Positions 43,986-53,080 of a DNA stretch of 64,000 nt are shown one piece after another (position 1 is the stretch's first letter; every line of letters begins with the position of its first letter). The notes under the pieces are model-generated. The model did no database searches, was not told where the DNA came from, and worked only from the letters and a program-made list of their open reading frames with translations. The stretch spans positions 2,604,001 to 2,668,000 of the forward strand of contig NZ_CP157278.1 in the NCBI RefSeq assembly GCF_040026395.1, given 5' to 3'. The position numbers and the translations under genes were made by a program. This DNA comes from Pedobacter lusitanus (lineage in GTDB: Bacteria > Bacteroidota > Bacteroidia > Sphingobacteriales > Sphingobacteriaceae).

Positions 43986-44275
43986 CCTTTAATAAAAATC
44001 AGAACCTAGCTAAAAATACATTCTTTCATCAGCGAAATGTATGTTTTTTGGGGGTACTGTAAGGGATCGAAAAAAAAATAAAACATATTATGCCCGAGCT
44101 GCATTTACTTATGCCCGAAAAGGGCAACGCAACGCTAGGCTCTTCGCATTAATATATTTTATTTTTTTCCCGATTCCATCAGGTAAATTTCAAAACATAC
44201 ATGACGGTAATCAAAGATTGTACCTTTAAAGACGGTCTCTATCTTTTATTCTGCGGACATCTGTTAGTTGGCACC
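43986..44275. other. Non-coding gap upstream of purF
   Basis: No convincing gene is visible. It contains a duplicated word TTATGCCCGA (near 44090 and 44113), a small hairpin GCCCGAAAAGGGC, and A- and T-runs. Nothing matches a tRNA or riboswitch that I know. Confidence 0.5.
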
Positions 44276-44908
44276 TTAACCTTTCTTATTCCTTTTTTTA
44301 CACTTAATCAGAAAGAATGGCTGACTTTCACTGATTTCTATAATTTCAAATAATCCGGCCTTATTAAACTCCGATTCTATTGATTCTCTGTCATAAAAGA
44401 ACATCTTTACCCCATCAAATATTTCGTAACGATCCTTGCTGATCAATTTGCCCTGTCCATAAGTATGGGCTTCTTTGGAAATAGCTGTAAAAACCATATA
44501 ACCGTTTTCAGACAAATGATTGTAGCAGTCAAGAATTAATTTTTTCCTTTCTTCACTGTCCAGTAAATGAATTAAGGCATAACAAAATACCCCGTCATAC
44601 CGATCCTTATCAAAGGGCATATCAGTTACAGAACCATGATGAATAACCATATCCGTTCCATAATGTCTCGCTGCCATTTCAATCGCAGTTTTTGAAATCT
44701 CAATCCCGGTAACCGTAATTCCGCTGTCTTTAAAAATCTGTGCATTCCGTCCGTAACCAATTCCAGGTATAAGGATATTTTTTACTGATTGCTGAACGAA
44801 AAAATCCTTTGTCAATACAGCAGACTTTGATGGCTCAAGACCCCACATCTCCCGTTTCTCGCCAAAAGCTGATTCCCAAAATTCCGGTTTCCCGGTTTCA
44901 TTTGCCAT
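44276..44908 (-). CDS. Class I SAM-dependent methyltransferase
   Basis: A 210-residue soluble methyltransferase. The SAM-binding motif I is ILIPGIGYGRNAQIF (about 46-60), with acidic residue Glu in TVTGIEISKTAIE and motif IV YDGVFCYALIHLL. The N-terminus (FWESAFGEKREMWGLEPS) resembles thiopurine/tellurite (TehB-like) methyltransferases. The substrate is not known. It is a single gene with no close co-directional partner. Confidence 0.8.
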   Translation of the reverse strand: MANETGKPEFWESAFGEKREMWGLEPSKSAVLTKDFFVQQSVKNILIPGIGYGRNAQIFKDSGITVTGIEISKTAIEMAARHYGTDMVIHHGSVTDMPFDKDRYDGVFCYALIHLLDSEERKKLILDCYNHLSENGYMVFTAISKEAHTYGQGKLISKDRYEIFDGVKMFFYDRESIESEFNKAGLFEIIEISESQPFFLIKCKKRNKKG

Positions 44909-45123
44909 AATTTCTTCTTATTATTTATACTACTGATTATGCAATTTACCCGGAAAAAATCGAAATCCGGAGAAATCATAAAACTCAGTTCCCATGTCCT
45001 GCTTTATTTGTTGCCGGCAGAACATCTATATTTAGATTTTCACCCCTCTTTAATTAGAATTTCATCCTCTCAGCTAATTAAAATGCAGCGATTTTGCAGT
45101 ATCAAATTAACAATAAAAGAACG

Positions 45124-46239
45124 ATGAAAAAATTAATTTACTCTGCAGTTATCGGATTAGCGGTATGCGCTACCGGCTGCAAAAAAGAAGCAGCTCATGA
45201 AAATGGAATTCCAGATCAATCTGCAAAAACACAAGGTATCGGGGATACCCTTACCTATTCAAAAAATCTGGTCTTCAGTGCGGCCGGACTAAACAAAATC
45301 AGCACAGATTTAGCGGGTACAAACCAGGTGCAAATCCAAAAACTAATTACTAATACCGCCTATGCAGCACTGACCAAAACAACGAATACTACTGCAGTTG
45401 GTACACAGGGTACAGAACTGAAATGTCTTGCTTTACAATGGGCAGTCTCACCCGGACGTGATACCGCATCCAAATATCTGGACAAGGCAAAAACAAATTT
45501 ACTGGCCTGGGCCGCGGTCAACACCCCTTCATCCAGTACCCCGACTGAAGCTGCCTTTATCGAAATATTCGAAGCCTACTCTATCATCAGAGCCAATGTG
45601 CCTGACGCCAGTAAAACTACCATCGATGCCTGGTTAAAAAAGACTGCGAACTACTATATAACCAATGCCTCAGGTTATACCAGCAGAAAGAATAACTGGG
45701 AAACCATCAGACTGAATCTCTTGTACGATATAGGTTATATCTTAAATGATGCGACTATTCTTACACATGTAAAAAAAGCATATACCACACAACTCAATGT
45801 AAATCTGTTTGCCGGTGGAAAAACTGAAGACTATGTAAACAGAGACGCATTTGCCTATCATGCCTATAATCTTTATTTCTATGCCAGAGTCCTTAGAGCA
45901 GTCTCCTTATATGAAGGACCGGCAGCAGGAACTGATTTGCTGAATAAGACAAATACAATCAATGTCAGTATTCCCAATACTATGACTTTCTGGGAGCCTT
46001 ACATGCTGGACCCTGCTAATAATATACACCTGGAATTTGTTAATACCGGCTGGGCACCAGACAAGACACGCTCAGATTATAACAAACCTTATAAGCCGTC
46101 AAGCACAGTTTACGTCCTGGATCAGTTAGCCTATAGCTTCCCTCAGGTTGTTGATTATGAAAAAGTCATAGTTGGCGCAACTACAACCAGGTTCAGAACA
46201 TTGGAATACTATCTGAATACATTAGAGTATAACTTATAA
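45124..46239 (+). CDS. Lipoprotein, alginate lyase-like toroid fold
   Basis: A 371-residue lipoprotein. From ATG 45124 the signal is MKKLIYSAVIGLAVCATGCKK with a lipobox (ATGC). The body is all helical, with NNWETIRLNLLYDIGYILND and EDYVNRDAFAYHAYNLYFYARVLRA. These fit the (alpha/alpha) toroid and the conserved Asn-Trp and His-Tyr positions of alginate lyase (PL5-like) proteins. The match is by eye. Substrate and activity are uncertain, and no other polysaccharide-degradation gene is adjacent. The upstream in-frame ATG would put residues before the signal peptide. Confidence 0.6.
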   Translation: MKKLIYSAVIGLAVCATGCKKEAAHENGIPDQSAKTQGIGDTLTYSKNLVFSAAGLNKISTDLAGTNQVQIQKLITNTAYAALTKTTNTTAVGTQGTELKCLALQWAVSPGRDTASKYLDKAKTNLLAWAAVNTPSSSTPTEAAFIEIFEAYSIIRANVPDASKTTIDAWLKKTANYYITNASGYTSRKNNWETIRLNLLYDIGYILNDATILTHVKKAYTTQLNVNLFAGGKTEDYVNRDAFAYHAYNLYFYARVLRAVSLYEGPAAGTDLLNKTNTINVSIPNTMTFWEPYMLDPANNIHLEFVNTGWAPDKTRSDYNKPYKPSSTVYVLDQLAYSFPQVVDYEKVIVGATTTRFRTLEYYLNTLEYNL

Positions 46240-46286
46240 TACCAGAGGTCGTTTTCCTGAATCAGGCAAAATAGAGTCTGCAACAT

Positions 46287-46326
46287 GTAAACTATAGTCA
46301 GACAAGGTAAACTATAGTTAAACAAG
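46287..46326. repeat. Tandem 20-bp direct repeat
   Basis: GTAAACTATAGTCAGACAAG is followed directly by GTAAACTATAGTTAAACAAG, two exact-length units with two mismatches. It lies in the 361-base non-coding stretch after the lyase-like gene. Confidence 0.65.
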
Positions 46327-46435
46327 AGCAGAATCGGTAGCTGCGCAAGGATATGATCTATTGCCAGACCAGATGTGAATCTAAAGACTGAAAAGAACAT
46401 CATCCTGAAGAAGCAAGCAGGCATAATCGAACAGG

Positions 46436-46464
46436 AAGATCATCATAGAAGATCATCATAGAAG
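46436..46464. repeat. Short 13-bp tandem repeat
   Basis: ATCATCATAGAAG occurs twice in a row. The surrounding purine-rich stretch (46240-46590) shows no gene that I can support. Confidence 0.5.
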
Positions 46465-46600
46465 TCAGCAACTATATCTGCTCAGGGCAAATCAGCGTGC
46501 TGATCAAAATCAAAACATGCTCCTTAACCTGATTCTGTAAGCAATAGAAATATAAACCAAGCCTGCTTCAACTCAAAGGTTAAACAGGCTGGGAGGAATA

Positions 46601-46678
46601 AAAACAGGAACAGCATAGTCACAAGCATTGGCCATCCCTTCAGATGGGCGTAGCTTGTAACTATGCTGTTCCTGTTTT
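46601..46678. repeat. Long hairpin with conserved 26-nt loop, copy 2
   Basis: A 26-bp stem (46601-46626 with 46653-46678) with one A-C mismatch, plus a few further pairs outside, encloses the loop 46627-46652. The loop is identical to the one at 3575-3600. The stem sequence (AAAACAGGAACAGCATAG...) is unrelated to copy 1. It again has an A run on the left and a T run on the right and again lies between convergent genes. Confidence 0.85.
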
Positions 46679-46686
46679 TTATTCCC

Positions 46687-47523
46687 TTAAGGATTACAAT
46701 TCAGATGAACCTGAGTTGAAACCACTTTTTTAGAAAAGAATATAGAAGCATTATGATCAAATACCACATGATCACCCGAAGTGTAAAAACTCATTTCACC
46801 ATTTTTGGTCAGCTGGTTTTCTATTTCAGGATGTCTGTTCAGATAACTAACCAGACTGTCTGCGACTATATCTCCCTGAGCAACCAGTGATATCCCTTCG
46901 GGAAGGTAATTTTTCATCTTAGGCACTAAAAGCGGGTAATGCGTACAAGCCAGTAAGATTGCATCTATATCAGCAGACTGTGCCAGTAACTTATCAATAT
47001 ACTTCTTCACAAAATAATCAGCCCCTTCATTGACATGCTCATTATTTTCAATCAGAGGAACCCACATCGGGCAGCTTTGCTGAATTACATTCAGCTGCGG
47101 ATACTGATGATGAATCTCTATCGGATAAGACTCTGAGTTAACCGTTCCACGCGTTCCCATGACTCCGATCGTGCCCGTATCCGTATAAGAACCAATCACC
47201 TCTGCAGTAGGTCTGATTACCCCAAGCACCCTATAACCCGGATACTTTACCGGCAATACCTTTTGCTGAATAGTACGCAATGCTTTTGCAGAAGCCGTAT
47301 TACAAGCCAGGATAACCAGCGGGCAGCCCTGAGCAAATAACCACTCCACACAATCCAGTGTATACTCGTAAATCGTCTCAAAAGAATGATCTCCATAAGG
47401 AGCGCGGGCGTTATCCCCAAAATAGATATAATTATAATCCGGCAACTGTTTAGCGATCGATTCAAAAACCGTTAAACCACCATAACCCGAATCAAAAACA
47501 CCTATAGATTTCTTATTTATCAT
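46687..47523 (-). CDS. murI: Glutamate racemase
   Basis: Makes D-glutamate for peptidoglycan. It is 278 residues from ATG 47523 (INKKSIGVFDSGYGGLTVF). Catalytic cysteines are Cys74 (ACNTASAKA) and Cys193 (ACTHYPLL), both in intact motifs. The GTG at 47541 would start inside the terminator T run and is rejected. The ATG lies only three bases past that T run, so expression needs read-through from the ompH operon or a promoter inside the terminator. It ends at the conserved-loop hairpin. Confidence 0.93.
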   Translation of the reverse strand: MINKKSIGVFDSGYGGLTVFESIAKQLPDYNYIYFGDNARAPYGDHSFETIYEYTLDCVEWLFAQGCPLVILACNTASAKALRTIQQKVLPVKYPGYRVLGVIRPTAEVIGSYTDTGTIGVMGTRGTVNSESYPIEIHHQYPQLNVIQQSCPMWVPLIENNEHVNEGADYFVKKYIDKLLAQSADIDAILLACTHYPLLVPKMKNYLPEGISLVAQGDIVADSLVSYLNRHPEIENQLTKNGEMSFYTSGDHVVFDHNASIFFSKKVVSTQVHLNCNP

Positions 47524-47525
47524 GA

Positions 47526-47562
47526 CAAAAAAAAGCGGCACCGGGGAAATACCCGATGCCGC
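47526..47562 (-). terminator. Terminator between ompH and murI
   Basis: On the minus strand GCGGCATCGGG pairs with CCCGGTGCCGC (one T-G wobble) and is followed by T8. It lies directly before the murI start codon. Confidence 0.8.
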
Positions 47563-47583
47563 AATTTAAATATTTTTTAAATA

Positions 47584-48156
47584 CTATTTTTTAGGAGCAG
47601 CAGTAGCTGATGCAGAAATACCTAATTTAGCTTTAACCAAAGCAGTAACATCGTCACCACCTTCCCATGCTAACAGGTTGTTTGCACCATTTTGTGCAGA
47701 GCTGTCAAAAACATAAGCTAAACCTTTTTCTCTTGCTACAGCTTTAACTGCAGTCTGGAATTTAGCGTTTAAAGGAGCTAATAATTCACCTTGTTTAGTA
47801 GCGATATCTTGTTGAGCTTTCTGGCTTGCTTCACCGATACGTTTTTCCATATCCTGTAATTCAACACCCATAGCCTGTAATTCTTTACCTACAGTTTCTT
47901 TGTTAGCCTCACTTAGAGTTTTGTTTTTAGCAACTGCAGCTTCATACTTCACAGTATACTCACTTCTCATTTTCTCAATCTCAGCTTGTTTTTGTTTTTG
48001 AAGAGTTTCTAATGTAGCTGATGCAGTTTTTGCTTCAGGCATAGTAGCAAAAATAGCTTCAGAATCCAGATGTGCAATTTTTTGTTGAGCACTAGCAACA
48101 TTAGCAGTAAACACAAGACCGGCTGCCACAAAAAATACGTTAATTAACTTTCTCAT
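47584..48156 (-). CDS. OmpH/Skp family periplasmic chaperone
   Basis: A 190-residue secreted Skp-like chaperone for outer-membrane proteins. The signal peptide is MRKLINVFFVAAGLVFTANVASA. A small beta segment (KIAHLDSEAIFATMPEAK) is followed by long coiled-coil arms (about 45-120, rich in Gln, Lys and Glu), then LAYVFDSSA. It is the second of two adjacent OmpH genes, 46 bases after the first, downstream of bamA, so it supplies the BAM machine. Confidence 0.9.
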   Translation of the reverse strand: MRKLINVFFVAAGLVFTANVASAQQKIAHLDSEAIFATMPEAKTASATLETLQKQKQAEIEKMRSEYTVKYEAAVAKNKTLSEANKETVGKELQAMGVELQDMEKRIGEASQKAQQDIATKQGELLAPLNAKFQTAVKAVAREKGLAYVFDSSAQNGANNLLAWEGGDDVTALVKAKLGISASATAAPKK

Positions 48157-48202
48157 TTTTATTGTTCTTAATATTTGTTTTTAAAATTTATTTTGGTGTG
48201 TC

Positions 48203-48730
48203 CTATTTTACGGTGTTTGGTTTATAACCCAATCTGATAATAACGTCATTACTCAGGTCATAATTGCTACTCGCATAAATCATCATTGTTGCTTCACTGC
48301 TTTTATCAAAGATAAAATCAAGGAACTTGGTTTTAGCCAGATCAGCAATCACACCAGTTACTTTATCCTGAATTGGTTTAAGCAATTTTGCTCTGGTCTG
48401 GAAAAGCTCTCCTTCAGGTCCGAATTTCTGACGCTGAAATTCTTTAGCTGCTTTTTCCTTTTCAATGATGTCATTCTCTCTGCGTTTACGCATATCGTCA
48501 GTCAGTAATACCTGATCTGCCTGATAAGCTTTATACATCTTATCAATTGCCGTAAAATTAGCATCAACCTCTTTTTGCCATTGCTGGGATAATACGTTCA
48601 GCTGATTTTGCGAAGACTTATATTCAGGTAAATTTTTAAGAATATATTCTGTATCAACATAAGCAAACTTCTGTGCAAATGCACCAAATCCTGCAAAAAC
48701 TAAAAACCCGATTAAAATAACTTTTTTCAT
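48203..48730 (-). CDS. OmpH/Skp family periplasmic chaperone
   Basis: A 175-residue Skp-like protein. ATG 48730 (MKKVILIGFLVFAGFGAFAQ) gives a clean signal peptide. The longer frame from 48880 would overlap bamA by about 140 bases and is rejected. The core has FAYVDTEYILKNLPEYKSSQ, a coiled-coil middle (EKEKAAKEFQRQKFGPEGELF) and LDFIFDKSSEATM. It lies 7 bases after the bamA stop, so it is translated from the same message. Confidence 0.9.
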   Translation of the reverse strand: MKKVILIGFLVFAGFGAFAQKFAYVDTEYILKNLPEYKSSQNQLNVLSQQWQKEVDANFTAIDKMYKAYQADQVLLTDDMRKRRENDIIEKEKAAKEFQRQKFGPEGELFQTRAKLLKPIQDKVTGVIADLAKTKFLDFIFDKSSEATMMIYASSNYDLSNDVIIRLGYKPNTVK

Positions 48731-48737
48731 TTCTCTA

Positions 48738-51296
48738 TTAATTAAATCCACCCAATTGCTGAGCAATACTAAATGTGAAGTTTTGTTTACCTCCGTTATT
48801 TGCACCAGGAATGTTATCAAACGGAAATCCGTAATCAATTCCAAGCATACCAAATATCGGTAAAAATATCCTTGCTCCAATACCTGCAGATCTTCTCACG
48901 TTAAAAGGATTGAAATCTGCAAACTTATTCCATGTATTACCACCCTCAGCGAATCCCACAAGATAAGCAGTTGCCTGCTGACTTGCAATAACCGGGTATC
49001 TTAATTCCATTACATATTTAGCAAAAATAGGACTTCCTGAATTTTGCGCTGTCTGAATCTGCTGACTTGTTGTTGCAGTTGCCGGAGTAACCACATTGTT
49101 AGCATAACCACGCATTGTGATAATCTCAGATCCCTGAAGGAAATCAAATCCCTGCATACCATCACCACCCAGTTTAAATCTTTCAAATGGTGACTGACCA
49201 ACTGCCTGATTGTATGAACCCAGGAAACCAAACTGTGCCTGACCTTTAACAACCAGTTTACCTGCTAATCTCTGGAACCACTGACCTTCAAATTTCCATT
49301 TGTGGTACTCTGTAAATCTATAACGTTGTTTATCTGATGCTGTTGCATAGTTCACTTTATTCAATAACGAATAAGGTGGAGTTGCCTGTATAGTAAATTT
49401 AAAGTAAGAACCTTCAGTCGGGAAAATCGGAGAGTTTCTTGAATCTCTGCTGATCTCCTGTGTTAAGTTAAGGTTATAAGAAGTTCCGGTGCTGAATAAA
49501 TAACCAGGATAGTTATTCAGGATATACTGCTGCATGTTGACTGCATGTGATATCTGGAAATAGTTATCAGGCCATTTCAGTCTTCTTCCCAAACTAACAG
49601 TTACCCCGTTCAGACGGATTCTCTGTGCAGTCTCTCCTGAAGCAACACCATTGGATGAAAGTGAAGTAAATGCACTCACCCCAAAACTTACCGGTTTCTT
49701 TCCACCTAACCATGGCTCAGAGAAAGAGAAACTATAAGACTGGTAGTACTGACCATTGGTCTGACCACGAAGACTTAACTTCTGACCATCACCTTTTGGC
49801 AGTGGCTTGTAAGCTTTTGGATTTAATATATTTCTTAAAGAGAAGTTATTAAAGGTTAATCCGATAGTTCCGATTACACGGCCACCACCAAAACCACCTG
49901 ATAATTCTACCTGGTCAGAAGGTTTTTCTTCTACCGCATATTCAATATCAACAGTACCATCAGAAGGATTAGGTTTCGGAGTTGGTACAGTTTTAGACTC
50001 ATCAAAGTTACCCAGTTGTCCAAGATCACGAACTGTACGTACCAGTAAATCTTTAGAGAACTTATCACCTGGTCTTGTACGTACCTCACGTAACACAACC
50101 CTGTCATTGGTAATGGTATTTCCTTTAACAGTAATTCTGTTATTGGTATACTGAGGACCTTCATAAATTCTTACCTCAAGGTCTACCGTATCATTGTATA
50201 TTTTTGTCTGAACCGGCTCTACGTTAAAAGTCAGGTAACCATCATTCAGATAGATGCTGGAAACGTCATCACTTTCTGCTCCGTTACCATGAAGTTTCGC
50301 ATTCAGTTTTTCTTCACTGAAAACTTCTCCTTTTTCAATACCCAATACTTTAGCCAGATCTTTGGTTGCATATTTTGCATTTCCAGCCCAGGTGATATTA
50401 CCTACATAATATTTAGGACCTTCGTATAAATCAATCTTGATACCAACAGATTTTTTATTGTACTGGTAAGTTGTATCCTTGATAATTACCGCATCACGGT
50501 AACCCTTTTCCTGCATTTTAGCAATCAGCTTTTCTTTATCTTCCTTATATTTTTCCTTGCTGAATTTACCCGAACCGAATACTTTATAGAAAGCCTGCTG
50601 TTTAGTTTTTTTCAGATACTTGCGCAGTGTTGAAGCTTTAAAATCCTTGTTACCGGTAAAATTGATTTCATGCACTTTTACCTTATTTCCCCTGTCTACA
50701 AAAACCTGTAGTACAACGCCATTTTCCATGTTCGGATCAGGCTTGGTTTTATAGTCAATTTTAGTAAAGAAGTAACCTTTTTCAGCCAGATATTTATTGA
50801 TGATTCCCGTAGTACTGTTATACGTATTTTCGTTGATAATCGTCTTTCCTGACTTGGAATTCAACTTTTCAGTAATGTCGGTCTTTTGTGATTTACTCAG
50901 ACCATTCAGTTCAAAAGAACTTAAACGTGGTCTTTCAACCACCTTGATGTCGAAGTAAACAGTATCCAGCACCATTTTAGAGATATCAAGTTCAATATCA
51001 TCAAATAACCCCTGTGCCCATAAAGTCTTTATTGCATTAGAAGTTGCTTCACCGGGAAGTGAGATTTTTTCACCTTTAATTAACTTGGAAAGTGTGATAA
51101 TAACTTCCTTATCAATAAACTTAGCGCCGCTTAAAGTAGTTCCTCCTATAATATATTCTTTAGGTTGAAAATAGTCCAGATCAGTACCACCAACTTTAAA
51201 GCTCGGGGTATTGGGATTGGACTTTGGACGGGTAATCTGTGCCATTGCCGGAGACCCGATCAATAGCAATAATATGAGTTGGTATATTCTTTTCAT
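48738..51296 (-). CDS. bamA: Outer membrane protein assembly factor BamA
   Basis: The 852-residue core of the BAM complex, which inserts beta-barrels into the outer membrane. After the signal peptide (MKRIYQLILLLLIGSPAMAQ) come five POTRA-like repeats to about residue 470 (for example VHEINFTGNKDFKASTLRKYL and NRITVKGNTITNDRVVLREVRTRPGD). A 16-strand barrel follows, with the lid motif region and a RYPV segment. The C-terminus is FTFSIAQQLGGFN rather than a terminal aromatic. It lies between uppS and the two ompH genes on one minus-strand transcript. Confidence 0.93.
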   Translation of the reverse strand: MKRIYQLILLLLIGSPAMAQITRPKSNPNTPSFKVGGTDLDYFQPKEYIIGGTTLSGAKFIDKEVIITLSKLIKGEKISLPGEATSNAIKTLWAQGLFDDIELDISKMVLDTVYFDIKVVERPRLSSFELNGLSKSQKTDITEKLNSKSGKTIINENTYNSTTGIINKYLAEKGYFFTKIDYKTKPDPNMENGVVLQVFVDRGNKVKVHEINFTGNKDFKASTLRKYLKKTKQQAFYKVFGSGKFSKEKYKEDKEKLIAKMQEKGYRDAVIIKDTTYQYNKKSVGIKIDLYEGPKYYVGNITWAGNAKYATKDLAKVLGIEKGEVFSEEKLNAKLHGNGAESDDVSSIYLNDGYLTFNVEPVQTKIYNDTVDLEVRIYEGPQYTNNRITVKGNTITNDRVVLREVRTRPGDKFSKDLLVRTVRDLGQLGNFDESKTVPTPKPNPSDGTVDIEYAVEEKPSDQVELSGGFGGGRVIGTIGLTFNNFSLRNILNPKAYKPLPKGDGQKLSLRGQTNGQYYQSYSFSFSEPWLGGKKPVSFGVSAFTSLSSNGVASGETAQRIRLNGVTVSLGRRLKWPDNYFQISHAVNMQQYILNNYPGYLFSTGTSYNLNLTQEISRDSRNSPIFPTEGSYFKFTIQATPPYSLLNKVNYATASDKQRYRFTEYHKWKFEGQWFQRLAGKLVVKGQAQFGFLGSYNQAVGQSPFERFKLGGDGMQGFDFLQGSEIITMRGYANNVVTPATATTSQQIQTAQNSGSPIFAKYVMELRYPVIASQQATAYLVGFAEGGNTWNKFADFNPFNVRRSAGIGARIFLPIFGMLGIDYGFPFDNIPGANNGGKQNFTFSIAQQLGGFN

Positions 51297-51359
51297 TTAC
51301 AATCTAAAAAACGTTGCTAAGTTAATTTAAACACATGTTAAAAAGTGTTAAAAGTAAAA

Positions 51360-52100
51360 TTAGTTCAACTGTTCACTAATTTTACCGAAGCGACGTTCGC
51401 GCTTTTGGTAGTCTACAATAGCTTCAAAAAGGTCTTCTCTTCTAAAGTCAGGCCATAAAGTTTCGGTGAAATAGAGTTCACTGTAAGCCATCTGCCAAAG
51501 CAGAAAATTGCTCACTCTGTGCTCTCCGCTGGTACGGATCATTAACTCAGGATCGGGAATATTTACGGTTGTTAATTGAGACGAAAACTTTGCCTCATCA
51601 ATTTCATCCACCGTAATCTGACCATCTTTTACCATCAGTGCAATTTTCTTTGCAGCCTCCAGAATCTCCCATTTAGCACTGTAACTCAATGCAAGAGTTA
51701 AAGTACAGGTGGTATTTCCAGCCGTTTTTTCCATAGCGCTCTTCAGATCATCAATACATTGCTGAGGTAAAGAAGCGATATCGCCGATGGCATTCAGCCT
51801 GATATTATTTTTATTAAGGGTATCAGTTTCATTGTTGATGGTTGCAATAAGCAATTCCATCAGTGCATTGACTTCGTCAATTGGTCTGTTCCAGTTTTCA
51901 GTAGAAAAGGCATAAATTGTCAGATATTTTACACCAATATCAGCACATCCTTCCACAATATCCTTTACAGATATTACTCCGCTTTCATGGCCGAAAGACC
52001 TGAATTTACCTTGATTTTTAGCCCATCTTCCATTCCCATCCATAATAATAGCGATGTGTTCCGGTAAGCGACTAGTATCGATTTGTTCTTTAAATCCCAT
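51360..52100 (-). CDS. uppS: Isoprenyl transferase (undecaprenyl diphosphate synthase)
   Basis: A 246-residue cis-prenyltransferase that makes the undecaprenyl carrier for peptidoglycan and surface glycans. The catalytic Asp21 is in IIMDGNGRWAKNQG, with FGHESG and YLTIYAFSTENWNRP further on. The C-terminal motif RTSGEHRVSNFLLWQMAYSELYF is complete. It precedes bamA by 63 bases in the envelope operon. Confidence 0.94.
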   Translation of the reverse strand: MGFKEQIDTSRLPEHIAIIMDGNGRWAKNQGKFRSFGHESGVISVKDIVEGCADIGVKYLTIYAFSTENWNRPIDEVNALMELLIATINNETDTLNKNNIRLNAIGDIASLPQQCIDDLKSAMEKTAGNTTCTLTLALSYSAKWEILEAAKKIALMVKDGQITVDEIDEAKFSSQLTTVNIPDPELMIRTSGEHRVSNFLLWQMAYSELYFTETLWPDFRREDLFEAIVDYQKRERRFGKISEQLN

Positions 52101-52256
52101 TTATTTGTGCAAATATGGCTAAAATGTCTAACATACAGAAGAATGGCACATTAGAAAGCATCAAAGTTATAAGATATTTTGTTTATTTCTATCATAAACT
52201 TACAGCCTAAACGAAGGATATACCGATTTTATGATATAAAATGTGAATGACAAACA

Positions 52257-53057
52257 TTAAAAAGAGTAACATTTGTCGGAAGTAAACGTATAGGAAAGTC
52301 CTATATGTACAAAAAAGTAAGTGTCATTCTTAACAAAATTACCACGCTGACCACCAGGAGCAAAATTGGTACGCCCCGGATTACCCGGATCTGGCGGAAC
52401 AGAAGGATCAGAAAGATTGGTCCCGTTATTTCCATAAACTGGTACCATTGGATATCTGTCTCCAACATCATCCAGGTAATCTGTTTTTGCAGTCCGGTAT
52501 CCCAGCTGGGTAAAAATCCCCAGGCGTTCCCCTATCCTGTACTTCATGCCCACTCCGTAAGGAATACTGAAAGCGTAGTTTTTATACTTTTTACCCTCAG
52601 TTTCATAGTACCTTAACTCGTAGGTTTCCCCGTTATATTTAGCTTTTGGATTGAATACCACCCCGCCAATTCCGGCAAAAATATAAGGAGAAAAGTTCTT
52701 TACCCCGCCTCCGGAAAAGTATTCCAGGAAATTAAAATCCACCTGTAAACTCAGTTCATTCAGCGAAGTTGAAAAATTAAGATTACGGGTTCTTAAGCTT
52801 GCGTCATCAGAATTCGCATCATCGCCTTTGATTTTTCCGTAATTATAATGCAAACCTATTGCCCAGTAAGGATCAAGATTACGCTTCACGTAGGCACCAA
52901 AAGCAATACCACTTGGCTTAAAAAGGTTAACGGGATTGATATCACCAATATATCCTGCAGCACCGGCATTAATGCCCAGTTCTGTAGTCTGGGACTTGAC
53001 AGTGCCGGCAAAAATACAGCTTAGAACAACAGAAAATATTATCTTTTTAAATCTCAT
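52257..53057 (-). CDS. DUF6089 family outer membrane protein
   Basis: A 266-residue exported beta-rich protein. The signal peptide is MRFKKIIFSVVLSCIFAGTVKSQ. TELGINAGAAGYIGDINPVN and the amphipathic strands that follow fit the DUF6089 family, usually found between nadK and uppS in Bacteroidota. The C-terminus ends in Phe (SDKCYSF) after HIGLSYTF, consistent with a small eight-strand barrel. The middle has a Gly/Pro/Asn loop (DPSVPPDPGNPGRTNF). Function is unknown, but its position suggests a link to envelope assembly. Confidence 0.85.
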   Translation of the reverse strand: MRFKKIIFSVVLSCIFAGTVKSQTTELGINAGAAGYIGDINPVNLFKPSGIAFGAYVKRNLDPYWAIGLHYNYGKIKGDDANSDDASLRTRNLNFSTSLNELSLQVDFNFLEYFSGGGVKNFSPYIFAGIGGVVFNPKAKYNGETYELRYYETEGKKYKNYAFSIPYGVGMKYRIGERLGIFTQLGYRTAKTDYLDDVGDRYPMVPVYGNNGTNLSDPSVPPDPGNPGRTNFAPGGQRGNFVKNDTYFFVHIGLSYTFTSDKCYSF

Positions 53058-53080
53058 TTTTGAGCCGGGTTAAAATCATT

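Noticed and set aside
44041..44229. Open frame of 62 codons in the purF upstream gap
   Set aside because: Low-complexity, Lys/Phe-rich product with no family pattern and no good start context.
48731..48880. 50-residue N-terminal extension of the first ompH gene
   Set aside because: It overlaps the bamA C-terminal coding region and would bury the signal peptide; the ATG at 48730 gives a standard secreted chaperone.
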